Shown: one piece after another, positions 34,979-43,805 of the stretch
Position numbering within the stretch: position 1 is the stretch's first letter
Layout of the letters: each line of letters begins with the position of its first letter
DNA from: Kribbella capetownensis
Lineage (GTDB): Bacteria > Actinomycetota > Actinomycetes > Propionibacteriales > Kribbellaceae
NCBI RefSeq assembly: GCF_004331485.1
Contig: NZ_SJKD01000007.1
Location: 310,001-374,000, forward strand
Length of the DNA: 64,000 nucleotides
Direction of reading: 5' to 3'
Notes under the pieces: generated by a model
Database searches by the model: none
Seen by the model: the letters and a program-made list of their open reading frames with translations, nothing else
Told to the model about the DNA's origin: nothing
Translations under genes and position numbers: made by a program

Positions 34979-36489
34979 CACTCCTCTTCTCCGGCACCGG
35001 TCATGGCCGAGCCGAGCTGCTCCGGGGTGACCGTGTCAGGATCGAATTCGCCGACCAGCCGGCCGCGCAGGATGACCTGGATCTGGTCCGACAGGCCGAT
35101 CAGCTCGTCCAGGTCGGCGGAGATCAGCAGCACGGCCAGCCCCAGCCGGCGGGCGTCGCGGATGTGGTCCCAGATCGCCGCCTGCGCGCCGACGTCCACG
35201 CCCCGGGTGGGATGGGACGCGATCAGCAGGACCGGGTCGCCACTCATCTCCCGGCCGACGATGAACTTCTGCTGGTTGCCGCCGGACAGCGCCCGGGCGG
35301 TGGTCTCGATCGACGGCGTCCGGACGTCGAACTGGTCGACGATGCGCTGGCTGTCCTTGCGTGCGCCGCTCTTGTTGATCCACGGTCCGCGCACGGTCGG
35401 CGGCCGGTCCTGGTGACCGAGGATCCGGTTCTCCCAGAGCGGGAAGTCGAGCAGCAGGCCGTGCCGGTGGCGGTCCTCGGGGATGTATCCGATGCCGGCG
35501 TTGCGGCGGGCCGCCGTGGACCAGGTGGTGATGTCCTCGGTCCCGAGCAGGACCCGGCCCGAGGTGGCCGGACGGATTCCCATCACCAGCTCGACCAGTT
35601 CGGTCTGGCCGTTGCCCTCGACACCGGCGATGCCGAGCACCTCGCCGCGGTGGATCCGCAACGACACGTCATCGAGCAGGTTCCGCTCGCCCGCTCCGGC
35701 CAGCGTCACGTTCTCGACCGAGAGCTCGACGTCGTCGGTGACGGTCGAGTCCTCGGTGCTGGGTGAGGGCAGCTCCGAACCCACCATCAGCTCGGCCAAC
35801 TGGCGGGCGGTCACGTCCTTCGGCTGGACGGCGGCGACCGTCGTACCGCGCCGCATCACAGTGACGCCGTCGGCGACCGCGAGGACCTCGTCCAGCTTGT
35901 GCGAAATGAACAGCAGCGTGTAGCCCTGCGCCTTCAGCTCGCGCAGGTTGCCGAACAGCGACTCGACCTCCTGCGGGACGAGGACGGCGGTCGGCTCGTC
36001 CAGGATGATGATCTTCGCGCCGCGGTACAGGACCTTGAGGATCTCGATCCGTTGCCGCTGGCCCACACCGAGGTCCTCGACCATGTCGTCGGGCGACAGG
36101 CCGAAGCCGTACGAGTCGGACAGTTCCTTGATCTTGGCCCGGGCCTTGTCGCCGATCCCGTACAGCTTCTCGCCGCCGAGGACAACGTTCTCCAGGACGG
36201 TCAGGTTGTCGGCCAGCATGAAGTGCTGGAACACCATCCCAACGCCGTGCTGGATGGCGTCGGCCGGCGAGTGCAGCACGACCTGGTCGCCGGCGATCTC
36301 GATCGTGCCCTCGTCCGGCTTCTGCACGCCGTACAGGATCTTCATCAACGTCGACTTGCCGGCGCCGTTCTCGCCCACCAGGGCGTGCACCGTGCCGGAC
36401 CGGACCTCGATGTCGACGTCGTGATTGGCCACCACACCGGGAAAACTCTTGCCGATTCCCCTCAGCCGGACGGCCATCGTCTGAGTCAT
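34978..36489 (-). CDS. Nucleoside ABC transporter ATPase (double domain)
   Basis: A 503-aa cytoplasmic ATPase with two fused ABC modules. Module one has Walker A GENGAGKST (residues 39-47), a GVGQRQRIEILK signature region and the Walker B ILDEPTA. Module two has a degenerate Walker A (GVEGNGQTE) and the signature LSGGNQQK. This is the RbsA/YufO layout, in which only one site is fully active. It is coupled to the two permeases. It lies 116 bases downstream of bmpA, with a hairpin in between that may lower its expression relative to the binding protein. Confidence 0.92.
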   Translation of the reverse strand: MTQTMAVRLRGIGKSFPGVVANHDVDIEVRSGTVHALVGENGAGKSTLMKILYGVQKPDEGTIEIAGDQVVLHSPADAIQHGVGMVFQHFMLADNLTVLENVVLGGEKLYGIGDKARAKIKELSDSYGFGLSPDDMVEDLGVGQRQRIEILKVLYRGAKIIILDEPTAVLVPQEVESLFGNLRELKAQGYTLLFISHKLDEVLAVADGVTVMRRGTTVAAVQPKDVTARQLAELMVGSELPSPSTEDSTVTDDVELSVENVTLAGAGERNLLDDVSLRIHRGEVLGIAGVEGNGQTELVELVMGIRPATSGRVLLGTEDITTWSTAARRNAGIGYIPEDRHRHGLLLDFPLWENRILGHQDRPPTVRGPWINKSGARKDSQRIVDQFDVRTPSIETTARALSGGNQQKFIVGREMSGDPVLLIASHPTRGVDVGAQAAIWDHIRDARRLGLAVLLISADLDELIGLSDQIQVILRGRLVGEFDPDTVTPEQLGSAMTGAGEEE

Positions 36490-36546
36490 GGTGTCGATGT
36501 CACACGCTCCCAGGTCTTGCGGCGACCTCGTTGTCGCCGGGACGAG

Positions 36547-36595
36547 CCTCGGGCCCGGGCCGCAACGCTACCGCGTCACCGGCCCGAGCCCGAGG
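36547..36595 (-). terminator. Intercistronic hairpin (partial terminator) after bmpA
   Basis: A 15-bp inverted repeat with one mismatch (CCTCGGGCCCGGGCC / GGCCCGAGCCCGAGG) and a 19-base loop, between the binding-protein gene and the ATPase gene. Such hairpins after binding-protein genes often reduce read-through or protect the upstream mRNA, giving excess binding protein. Role inferred. Confidence 0.6.
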
Positions 36596-36605
36596 GTTTG
36601 ACTCG

Positions 36606-37664
36606 TCAGAGTTTCGACGGCGCCTTGAGGTCTCCGGAGACCAGCTTCGCCTTGTACTCGTCGATCTTGGACGTCACGTCGTCGAGGAAGCCACCACTGG
36701 TCGCGTAGCCGACACCGTCGCGCTTGATGTCGTACAGGTCGTAGCCGGGCTTGGTGGTGCCGTCCTTGAACGCCTTAGCGAAGTCGAAGACGGCCACGTC
36801 GACCTTCTTCAGCGACGACGTCAGGATGTGCTTCTGCTGCTCCGGCGTCGCGGTCTGGTACTGGTCGGAGTCGACACCGATCGCCCAGATGCCGTCGGGC
36901 TTGGTGCTGACGACGTCGAACAGGCCGCCGCCGGACAGTCCGGAGGCGTGGAAGACGATGTCCGCTCCGGCGTCGTACAGCGCGGTGGCAGCGGTCTTCG
37001 CCCCACTCGGGTTCGCGAACGCCTTGTCGTCGCCCTTGTCGGACAGCCACTTCATGTCGACCTTGATGCTCGGGTCGACCGCGGCCACACCGGCCTTGTA
37101 ACCGGCCGCGAACGGGTCGATGATCGGTCCCCGGGCACCGCCGATGAAGCCGACGTGCTTCGCCTTGGTCTTGAGACCGGCGGCGACACCGACCAGGAAC
37201 GAGCCCTGCTCGACCGAGAACACCAGGTTGGTGATGTTCGGGCCCTCGGCGAAGCCGTCGACGACCGCGAACTTCTTGTCCGGGTACTCCTTGGCGACCT
37301 TGTTCACCTCTTCGGTGTAGACGAAGCCCACCGCCACGATCGGGTTGAAGCCCGCCTCGGCCAGGGTGCGCAGCCGCTCCTCCTTCGCGGAGTCGGGCTC
37401 CTGTGCGGACGCCTCGGACTCCTCACAGGTGGCGTCCAACTCGTCCAGGGACTTCTTCACACCGGCCGCGGCCAGGTCGTTGAAGGAGTGGTCGCCGCGG
37501 CCGCCGATGTCATACGCCAGGCCGATCTTGGGTCCCGCCCCCGACTTGTCGGCGCACAGCTCGTCACTGGTGGCAGCACCGCCGGTGTCTTCCTTCTTCG
37601 CGCAGCCCGCCACCAACAGCGCCACGGTGACGGCGAGCGCCGCCAGCTTCGTCGTGTGCCGCAA
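36606..37664 (-). CDS. BmpA-family nucleoside-binding lipoprotein
   Basis: A 352-aa extracytoplasmic binding protein of the BMP/PnrA family. The lipobox LLVAGC (Cys21) follows the signal peptide. The mature start KIGLAYDIGGRGDHSFNDLA is the family signature, and FIGGARGPIIDPFAAGYKAG the second-lobe ligand region. It captures nucleosides and delivers them to the permeases encoded downstream. The start is TTG, backed by a near-perfect GAGGAGG ribosome site; no ATG or GTG fits the signal peptide. First gene of the nucleoside operon, with its promoter in the 233-base divergent gap shared with the amidohydrolase. Confidence 0.92.
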   Translation of the reverse strand: MRHTTKLAALAVTVALLVAGCAKKEDTGGAATSDELCADKSGAGPKIGLAYDIGGRGDHSFNDLAAAGVKKSLDELDATCEESEASAQEPDSAKEERLRTLAEAGFNPIVAVGFVYTEEVNKVAKEYPDKKFAVVDGFAEGPNITNLVFSVEQGSFLVGVAAGLKTKAKHVGFIGGARGPIIDPFAAGYKAGVAAVDPSIKVDMKWLSDKGDDKAFANPSGAKTAATALYDAGADIVFHASGLSGGGLFDVVSTKPDGIWAIGVDSDQYQTATPEQQKHILTSSLKKVDVAVFDFAKAFKDGTTKPGYDLYDIKRDGVGYATSGGFLDDVTSKIDEYKAKLVSGDLKAPSKL

Positions 37665-37668
37665 GATG

Positions 37669-37675
37669 CCTCCTC
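37669..37675 (-). promoter_or_regulatory. Ribosome binding site deciding the TTG start of the BmpA-type gene
   Basis: GAGGAGG on the minus strand, four to five bases before TTG at 37664. It compensates for the weak TTG codon and fixes the N-terminus at the signal peptide. Confidence 0.75.
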
Positions 37676-37897
37676 GATCCCTGATCGCCCCGTGCAGGCG
37701 TTCGCAGCGAAACGATAGACCCGGCGAGACCCCCCAGCCACTGACGATGCGTCACTGAAATGCTCGTTACTCAATCGTAGTTTCGGCTGTGACGCTGAGC
37801 CAGAACGCCGACGCGGCGGGTGAGGTGACGCTGACCGGATCGGTCCGGTGTCCGAGCCCGGGCCGTTGTTCCGCCGCTGCGATGCGAGAATTCGCCA

Positions 37898-39085
37898 ATG
37901 ACCATTTCGCAGCAGCTGCTGCTCAGCGACCTGCAGAGCCGTGTTGCCGCCGTTCGGGACGAGATCGTGACCGTGCGTCGCGACCTGCACGCGCATCCCG
38001 AACTCGGCTGGCACGAGGTGCGGACCACTGAGCTGATCCGGCAGCGGCTGGTGGCGGCCGGGCTGTCCCCGCAGGTGCTGCCGACGGGCACCGGTCTGAT
38101 CTGCGACATCGGCTCCGGCGACACCTGTGTGGCGCTCCGCGCCGATATCGACGCACTGCCGGTGACGGAGGGTGTCGATTCCCCTTTTCGGTCGACGTAC
38201 GAAGGCGTGGCGCACGCCTGCGGTCATGACGTCCACACCGCGATCCTGATCGGCGCTGCCGAGGTGCTCGCGCGGATGGCCGCCGACGGACTGCTGCCGC
38301 ACCGCGTCCGGCTGATCTTCCAGCCGGCCGAGGAGGTCATGCCTGGCGGCGCGCTCGGTGTGATCGCGGCCGGCGGTCTGGAAGGGGTACGACGGATCTA
38401 CGGCCTGCACTGTGATCCCCGGCTGCAGGTCGGACAGGTCGGACTCAGGGTCGGTGCGCTGACGGCAGCGTCCGACCGGGTGCTGGTCCGGCTGACCGGC
38501 GACGGCGGCCACACCTCCCGCCCGCACCTCACCGGCGATCTGGTCTACGCCTTGTCCACCCTGGTCACCGAGCTACCGGCCGCGTTGTCGCGCCGCGTCG
38601 ACCCGCGGGCCGGCCTGTCGTTGGTCTGGGGCCGCATCACCGCCGGCTCGGCCGCGAACGCCATACCGTCCCGCGGTGAGGCCGAAGGCACCGTGCGGTG
38701 CCTGGACGTCAGCGCCTGGAAGCTGGCCGCCGACCTCATCCCCATCCTGGCCGAGCAGTTGATCGCTCCGTACGGCGTCGAGGTCAGCACCGAGGTCACG
38801 CACGGCGTACCCCCGGTCATGAACGACGCGGAAGCGATCGCGGTGTTCCAGCGCGCGGTCAGCGAAGCGGTCACGCCCGACGCGGTGGCCGCGACCGATC
38901 AGAGCCTGGGCGGCGAGGACTTCGCGTGGTACCTCGAGCATGTTCCGGGCGCGATGGCCCGGCTGGGAGTCCGTCCCCTCGGGGTCGACACGGCCGCCGA
39001 CCTGCACACACCTGGGTTCACCGCGGACGAGGACGCCATCACCGTCGGGATGACGGTGCTGGCGTCCTGCGCCCTCTTGGACTGA
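37898..39085 (+). CDS. M20-family amidohydrolase (N-acyl amino acid/hippurate hydrolase type)
   Basis: A 395-aa cytoplasmic metallo-amidohydrolase. Metal and catalytic motifs are seen in HAHPELGWHE (about 31-40), RADIDALP (about 81-88), HACGHDVHTA (C108, H110), PAEEVMPGG (about 143-151) and a late GGEDFAWYLE. These match the M20D family, which removes acyl groups from amino acids or indole-acetyl conjugates. Start ATG at 37898. Divergent from the nucleoside operon and convergent with a secreted protein gene only four bases away, so probably monocistronic. The natural substrate is unknown. Confidence 0.9.
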   Translation: MTISQQLLLSDLQSRVAAVRDEIVTVRRDLHAHPELGWHEVRTTELIRQRLVAAGLSPQVLPTGTGLICDIGSGDTCVALRADIDALPVTEGVDSPFRSTYEGVAHACGHDVHTAILIGAAEVLARMAADGLLPHRVRLIFQPAEEVMPGGALGVIAAGGLEGVRRIYGLHCDPRLQVGQVGLRVGALTAASDRVLVRLTGDGGHTSRPHLTGDLVYALSTLVTELPAALSRRVDPRAGLSLVWGRITAGSAANAIPSRGEAEGTVRCLDVSAWKLAADLIPILAEQLIAPYGVEVSTEVTHGVPPVMNDAEAIAVFQRAVSEAVTPDAVAATDQSLGGEDFAWYLEHVPGAMARLGVRPLGVDTAADLHTPGFTADEDAITVGMTVLASCALLD

Positions 39086-39089
39086 AGGG

Positions 39090-40100
39090 TCAGCGGTTCG
39101 GAACCTGCACCTCGACAACCGGCACGTTGACGGTGGTCGAGTGATAGACCTCCGGCAGCGCTGCGCCGGAGCCGTCGTTGCCGGACCAGGTGCCGCCCCA
39201 GGTCGTGCTGGCGGTCACCGGCCAGCCGGCGCTCGACCGGTCGAACGAGATCGTGCAGGCCGAGCCCTCCGAAGCGCCCGCGCCGTACGCGTACTTGGCC
39301 TGGTTGACCGAGCACGACGTGGACCCGGCCGGCGAGGTGAACGCGACACCGTTGCTCTGCGCGTCGAGCGTCACCGTCGTGTTCCCGGCGGTGGCGGTCA
39401 GGTGCAGCTTGCCGTCGTCGGCGAGCGCGGTCGCCGGGTTGGTCACCCAGAACCAGGTCGGCACGTTCACCAGCGTGGCGCCGCCGTTGCGGCTGACCTT
39501 CGGGTTGCGGTCGATCGCCGGGTCGGTCAGCCCCTGCTGGGCAACGTCCCACAGCGACGTGGCGAGGTCCTCCGGCGCGACGTAAGGCTCCGGCACCTCC
39601 CCATCGACGAAGGCGGCCCAGCCGATACCGATCTCGGTGCCGTAGTAGTTGCCGCCGGACTTGGTGTAGCCCTCCTTGACGCCGCTGACACCCTCCTTGC
39701 ACTGCAGCTGGTACCAGCGGTACTTCGCGCCGCCCTTGGCGGCGTCGGCCACCCGCTTCACCTCATCGGCCGACGGCATCGACAGCCGGCCGGCCGCGGC
39801 GTGGCCGCTCAGCAGCGGGATCGACTCGTCGTAGAACTTCTGGAAGCCGTCGGGCGTGGTCGCGTCGTTGCCGCCGATGTCCGGGTTGTGCAGCCGCCAC
39901 CAGCAGGTGGGCTGTACGGCGATCGACGTACCGCCGCTCGGCACCACGGCACCGGAGTCGCTGGTGATCGTGACGCTGACGGAGATCTTGTAGCCACCGT
40001 CACCGGACTGCTCGAGTCCACCGCCGGCATGCGCCGGCGCGGCCGTGACCGCCGCCGCAGCAAGTCCCGCCAGGGCGGTGGCGAATACTGTGCGCTTCAT
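39090..40100 (-). CDS. Secreted protein of unknown function (pair 3, distant)
   Basis: A 336-aa exported protein with signal peptide MKRTVFATALAGLAAAAVTA ending APAHA. It is a distant relative of the proteins at 27584 and 29289: a beta-prone start (YKISVSVTITSDSG), a Trp- and Cys-containing region, a hinge before LATSLWDVA, then NPKVSRNGGATLVNVPTWFWV and the C-terminal VVEVQVPNR, the same last seven residues as pair 2. It follows a lipoprotein gene by 79 bases rather than overlapping it. No enzymatic motif. Its position outside the nucleoside operon shows that the lipoprotein/secreted pair has spread within this region. Confidence 0.75.
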   Translation of the reverse strand: MKRTVFATALAGLAAAAVTAAPAHAGGGLEQSGDGGYKISVSVTITSDSGAVVPSGGTSIAVQPTCWWRLHNPDIGGNDATTPDGFQKFYDESIPLLSGHAAAGRLSMPSADEVKRVADAAKGGAKYRWYQLQCKEGVSGVKEGYTKSGGNYYGTEIGIGWAAFVDGEVPEPYVAPEDLATSLWDVAQQGLTDPAIDRNPKVSRNGGATLVNVPTWFWVTNPATALADDGKLHLTATAGNTTVTLDAQSNGVAFTSPAGSTSCSVNQAKYAYGAGASEGSACTISFDRSSAGWPVTASTTWGGTWSGNDGSGAALPEVYHSTTVNVPVVEVQVPNR

Positions 40101-40179
40101 GGCAAAACTCTCCCCAGTTCTGGTGGTACCACGCTATCGAGACGTGGGTTCAGACGTTCTATGACGCGGTTCGGTTGCG

Positions 40180-40812
40180 TCAACGGCACGGGTTGTCGCC
40201 ACCGAACTTGATGGTCTTGACCAGCCAGACCTTCCCGCCGCCCAGTTGGAGCGTGCTGGTGATGTTGTAGAAGGGCTTCGGCGCGCCGATCGGCTTGCCC
40301 TTCGCATCCACGTCGACCGTGGTGTTCACCATGCAGGAGGTCAGCGTCGCGGCCGACCCGCGCGCGGTCACCTTGGGGACGTCCACCCACACCTCGCCGA
40401 CAGTGTGCTGGCCGCGGCTGCGCAGTCCCGCGACGTCGGAGCGAACGGCGTTCAGCGCGTCGCCAGTGGCCGTCTTGCCCAGCGCGTCGAGGTCGACCTG
40501 GACCTTGTGGTACGCCGTCAGCCGGACCTCGATGTACTTGATGAACGCGTCCGCGGCCGCCTTGTCCGAGGTCGACGCGGCCACGACCTTGCGCCGGTGC
40601 ACCGCGATCGTGTTCGGCGGCCCGCCGGTGGAAGACCCTGCGGTCGGGGAAGCAGTCGTGTCTTCCGGGGTCGTGCTTGCGCTGGTCGGCTGCCCGCTCG
40701 ACTCGGGCCCCAAGGTCGGCAACCCGCCACCCTCGTCGTCGCTGGGTCCACAACCGGCGGACACCAGCAGTCCCAGCACCACCCCGACGACCGCCATACC
40801 TCGACGCCCCAT
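40180..40812 (-). CDS. Lipoprotein of unknown function (pair 3)
   Basis: A 210-aa lipoprotein. The signal peptide MGRRGMAVVGVVLGLLVSAGC ends at the lipid Cys, followed by an acidic/Gly-rich GPSDDEGGGLP start, like GGDDTSGLP in the other two pairs, and a Ser/Thr linker. The globular part is mostly helical, then strands, ending with a Cys next to the last residue. ATG at 40812 is taken because the signal peptide starts there; the frame extends to 40845. Similarity to the lipoproteins at 28555 and 30242 is weak except for general layout and the GLP motif. Confidence 0.72.
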   Translation of the reverse strand: MGRRGMAVVGVVLGLLVSAGCGPSDDEGGGLPTLGPESSGQPTSASTTPEDTTASPTAGSSTGGPPNTIAVHRRKVVAASTSDKAAADAFIKYIEVRLTAYHKVQVDLDALGKTATGDALNAVRSDVAGLRSRGQHTVGEVWVDVPKVTARGSAATLTSCMVNTTVDVDAKGKPIGAPKPFYNITSTLQLGGGKVWLVKTIKFGGDNPCR

Positions 40813-40878
40813 CCCCAACCCCTCTCGACCCGCAGGTCCACTCAACGCTAGCGTTCGAGCGGACCTTATCGGCTCGGG

Positions 40879-42459
40879 TCAGAAAGTGTCAGCGGGGACG
40901 TAGACACCCCACACATCCCTGAGGGTGTTGCAGACCTCGCCCACGGTCGCTCGTGCCTTGAGCGCCTGTTTCATCGGGTAAAGGCAGTTGGCCTTGCCTT
41001 CGGCCGCCGTCTTCAGCGCGGCCAGGGCCTCGTCGACGGCCGGCTGGTCGCGTTCGGCCCGGAGCTTGGCCAGGCGTTCGACCTGCTGGGCCTCGATCGC
41101 GGGGTCGACCCGGAGCGGTTCGTACGGCTCTTCCTCGGCGATCCGGAACTTGTTCATCCCGACGACGACACGCTCGGCCGAGTCGATCTCCTGTGCGATC
41201 GCGTACGCCGACCGCTCGATCTCCTGTTTCTGGAAGCCCTTCTCGATCGCGGCGACCGCACCGCCGTACTCCTCGACCTGATCCATCAACTCGACCGCGG
41301 CCGCCTCCACCTCGTCGGTGAGCGACTCGACGACGTACGAGCCGGCGAACGGGTCGACGGTGGCGGTCACGTCGGTCTCGTAGGCGAGCACCTGCTGGGT
41401 GCGCAGCGCGAGCCGGGCCGCCTTCTCGGTCGGCAGCGCGATCGCCTCGTCGTACGAATTGGTGTGCAGAGACTGCGTCCCACCGAGTACGGCGGCCAGC
41501 CCCTGGATCGCCACCCGGACGAGATTCACCTCCGGCTGCTGCGCGGTCAGCTGTACGCCGGCCGTCTGGGTGTGGAACCGCAGCATCAGCGACTTGGGAT
41601 TCTTGGCACCAAAGGAATCGCGCATCACCCGGGCCCAGATCCGCCGGGCGGCGCGGAACTTCGCCACCTCCTCGAGCAGCGTGGTCCGGGCGACGAAGAA
41701 GAACGACAGCCGGGGCGCGAACTCGTCCACGTCGAGGCCCGACGCGACCGCGGCCCGGACGTACTCGATCCCGTCCGCCAGCGTGAAGCCGATCTCCTGC
41801 GCGGGCGTCGCGCCGGCCTCGGCCATGTGGTAGCCGGAGATCGAGATCGTGTTCCAGCGCGGCAGTTCCGCCTTGCAGTAGGCGAAGATGTCGCTGATCA
41901 GCCGCAGCGACTCCTTCGGCGGATAGATGTAGGTGCCGCGGGCGATGTACTCCTTCAGTACGTCGTTCTGGATCGTGCCGGTGAGCTTGTCACCGGCGAC
42001 CCCCTGCTCCTCGGCGACGAGTTGGTACAGCAGCAGGAGCACCGAGCCGGGGGCGTTGATGGTCATCGAGGTGGACACCTGGTCCAGCGGGATCCGGTCG
42101 AACAGCACCCGCATGTCGTCGATCGAGTCGATCGCCACCCCGACCTTGCCGACCTCGCCGTGCGCGATCGGAGCGTCGGAGTCGTAGCCCATCTGAGTGG
42201 GCAGGTCGAACGCGACCGACAGGCCCATGGTGCCGTGGTCGATCAGCTGGTGGTACCGCTGGTTCGACTCCGCCGCGGTGCCGAACCCGGCGTACTGGCG
42301 CATGGTCCACGGCCGCTCGGTGTACATCGTCGGGTACACACCCCGGGTGAACGGGTACTTCCCCGGCTCCCCCAGCTTGCCGCCCGGCTCGAACCCGTCC
42401 AGCACCTCCGGCCCGTACACCGGCGCGAACTCGAACCCCGACTCGCTGCGATGACTCAT
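40879..42459 (-). CDS. Methylmalonyl-CoA mutase family protein, catalytic subunit only
   Basis: A 526-aa B12-dependent acyl-CoA mutase large subunit (TIM barrel). It contains PTMYTERPWTMRQYAGF, GTIQNDVLKEY, YIYPPKESLR and SGYHMAEAGA, and lacks the C-terminal cobalamin-binding domain (DxHxxG), which must be a separate protein not in this window. The substrate-site Tyr (TMYTERPW) and Arg (ESLRLIS) match methylmalonyl-CoA mutase rather than isobutyryl-CoA mutase (Phe/Gln), from my memory of those families. ATG at 42459 is chosen; the frame to 42657 has no family similarity. Divergent from the glycosyltransferases. It probably links propionate or branched-chain catabolism to succinyl-CoA. Confidence 0.88.
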   Translation of the reverse strand: MSHRSESGFEFAPVYGPEVLDGFEPGGKLGEPGKYPFTRGVYPTMYTERPWTMRQYAGFGTAAESNQRYHQLIDHGTMGLSVAFDLPTQMGYDSDAPIAHGEVGKVGVAIDSIDDMRVLFDRIPLDQVSTSMTINAPGSVLLLLYQLVAEEQGVAGDKLTGTIQNDVLKEYIARGTYIYPPKESLRLISDIFAYCKAELPRWNTISISGYHMAEAGATPAQEIGFTLADGIEYVRAAVASGLDVDEFAPRLSFFFVARTTLLEEVAKFRAARRIWARVMRDSFGAKNPKSLMLRFHTQTAGVQLTAQQPEVNLVRVAIQGLAAVLGGTQSLHTNSYDEAIALPTEKAARLALRTQQVLAYETDVTATVDPFAGSYVVESLTDEVEAAAVELMDQVEEYGGAVAAIEKGFQKQEIERSAYAIAQEIDSAERVVVGMNKFRIAEEEPYEPLRVDPAIEAQQVERLAKLRAERDQPAVDEALAALKTAAEGKANCLYPMKQALKARATVGEVCNTLRDVWGVYVPADTF

Positions 42460-42662
42460 GCCCCCCACGGTAGGCCGAACCACGCTCCCACTGGTATGCA
42501 CCGCGTGGGTGACATCGAGCACGACCTGTGACGACTCCCACAGTTGGCCGGGGCCGCACCGAACACCGCCGGCCGTCAACCTGAAGGACACTTCAAATCC
42601 GCGAACGCGTCGACAGGGAATCGACGCGGTGTCACGAAGGTGTCGCCGAGGGTTCATGCGCG

Positions 42663-43805
42663 ATGGGGAACCTCACAGCTGTGAGGATCGTGATGGTGGC
42701 TGAAACCTTCCTGCCGCAGATCAATGGCGTGGCGAACACGGCTCGCCACGTCGCCGATCGGCTGCGCGCCCGCGGGCACGAGCTGCTGATCATTGCCCCC
42801 GGCCCCGGTCCGGACAGTTACGCCGACGTGCCCGTGATCCGGGCCCGCAGCTTCCGGACGCCCGGGTACAAGGAGTTCCCGGTCGGGCTGCCCGATCCGT
42901 CGATCGAGCGGGCGATGGCCGACTTCGACCCGGACCTGGTCCACCTCGCCTCGCCGTTCATCATCGGCGCCTACGGGCTGCGCGCGGCGCGCCGGCTCGG
43001 GCTGCCGACGGTGGCGATCTTCCAGACCGACATCGCCGGGTTCGCCCGCCAGTACCCCTGGTTCGCCGCCGCGGATCGTGGGATCTGGCGCTGGGTACGG
43101 CGTACCCACTCGCGAGCCGATCGCACCCTGGCACCGTCCACCGCGTCGGTGGAGGCGCTGGTACAGGGCGGCGTACCGCGGGTCCATCTGTGGGGTCGCG
43201 GCGTGAACCTGGACCTCTTCGACCCCGGTCACCGCGACGACAACTGGCGCCGGGAGATCTCTCCGGACGGCAAGCCGATCGTCGGGTACGTCGGCCGGCT
43301 GGCCGCGGAGAAGAAGGTCCGCCGGCTCGCCGAACTGACCGACCTGGACTGCCGGATCGTCGTCGTCGGCGACGGACCGGACCGCGCGTCGCTGGAACAC
43401 TCCTTGCCCAGCGCAACCTTCCTCGGGATGCGCCGGGGCGCCGACCTGGCCTCGATCTTCGCCGGGCTGGACGTCTTCGTGCACACGGGGGAACACGAGA
43501 CGTTCTGCCAGACGATCCAGGAGGCGCAGGCCTCCGGGGTGGCCACCGTCGGCCCGGCCGCGGGCGGCCCGCTCGATCTGATCCACCCGGGCGAGAACGG
43601 CCTGTTGTTCGAGCCCGGCCGGCCCGGATCGCTGCGGCAGGCGGTCAAGACGCTGCTCGATCACCCGACGGCTCGCGGCCGGATGGCCGCCGGCGGCCTC
43701 GAACGCGTGCAGTCCCGGACCTGGCCGGCGGTGGTCGACGATCTGGTCGACCGGCACTACGCCGAGGTCCTGCGCGAGGCGGCAGCCGTACGGCGGGTCG
43801 CATGA
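42663..43805 (+). CDS. GT4 glycosyltransferase, MgtA-like alpha-mannosyltransferase
   Basis: A 380-aa GT-B fold enzyme. The N-terminal acceptor domain starts RIVMVAETFLPQINGVANTA and VHLASPFIIGAYGLRAARRLG; the C-terminal donor domain has VGYVGRLAAEKKVRRL and GEHETFCQTIQEAQASG (E-x7-E motif). This closely resembles the actinobacterial GDP-mannose-dependent mannosyltransferases of the MgtA type, which act in lipomannan or glycolipid synthesis at the inner membrane face. The stop overlaps the ATG of a second GT4 gene (ATGA), so the two act in one pathway. Donor and acceptor are inferred. Confidence 0.85.
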   Translation: MGNLTAVRIVMVAETFLPQINGVANTARHVADRLRARGHELLIIAPGPGPDSYADVPVIRARSFRTPGYKEFPVGLPDPSIERAMADFDPDLVHLASPFIIGAYGLRAARRLGLPTVAIFQTDIAGFARQYPWFAAADRGIWRWVRRTHSRADRTLAPSTASVEALVQGGVPRVHLWGRGVNLDLFDPGHRDDNWRREISPDGKPIVGYVGRLAAEKKVRRLAELTDLDCRIVVVGDGPDRASLEHSLPSATFLGMRRGADLASIFAGLDVFVHTGEHETFCQTIQEAQASGVATVGPAAGGPLDLIHPGENGLLFEPGRPGSLRQAVKTLLDHPTARGRMAAGGLERVQSRTWPAVVDDLVDRHYAEVLREAAAVRRVA

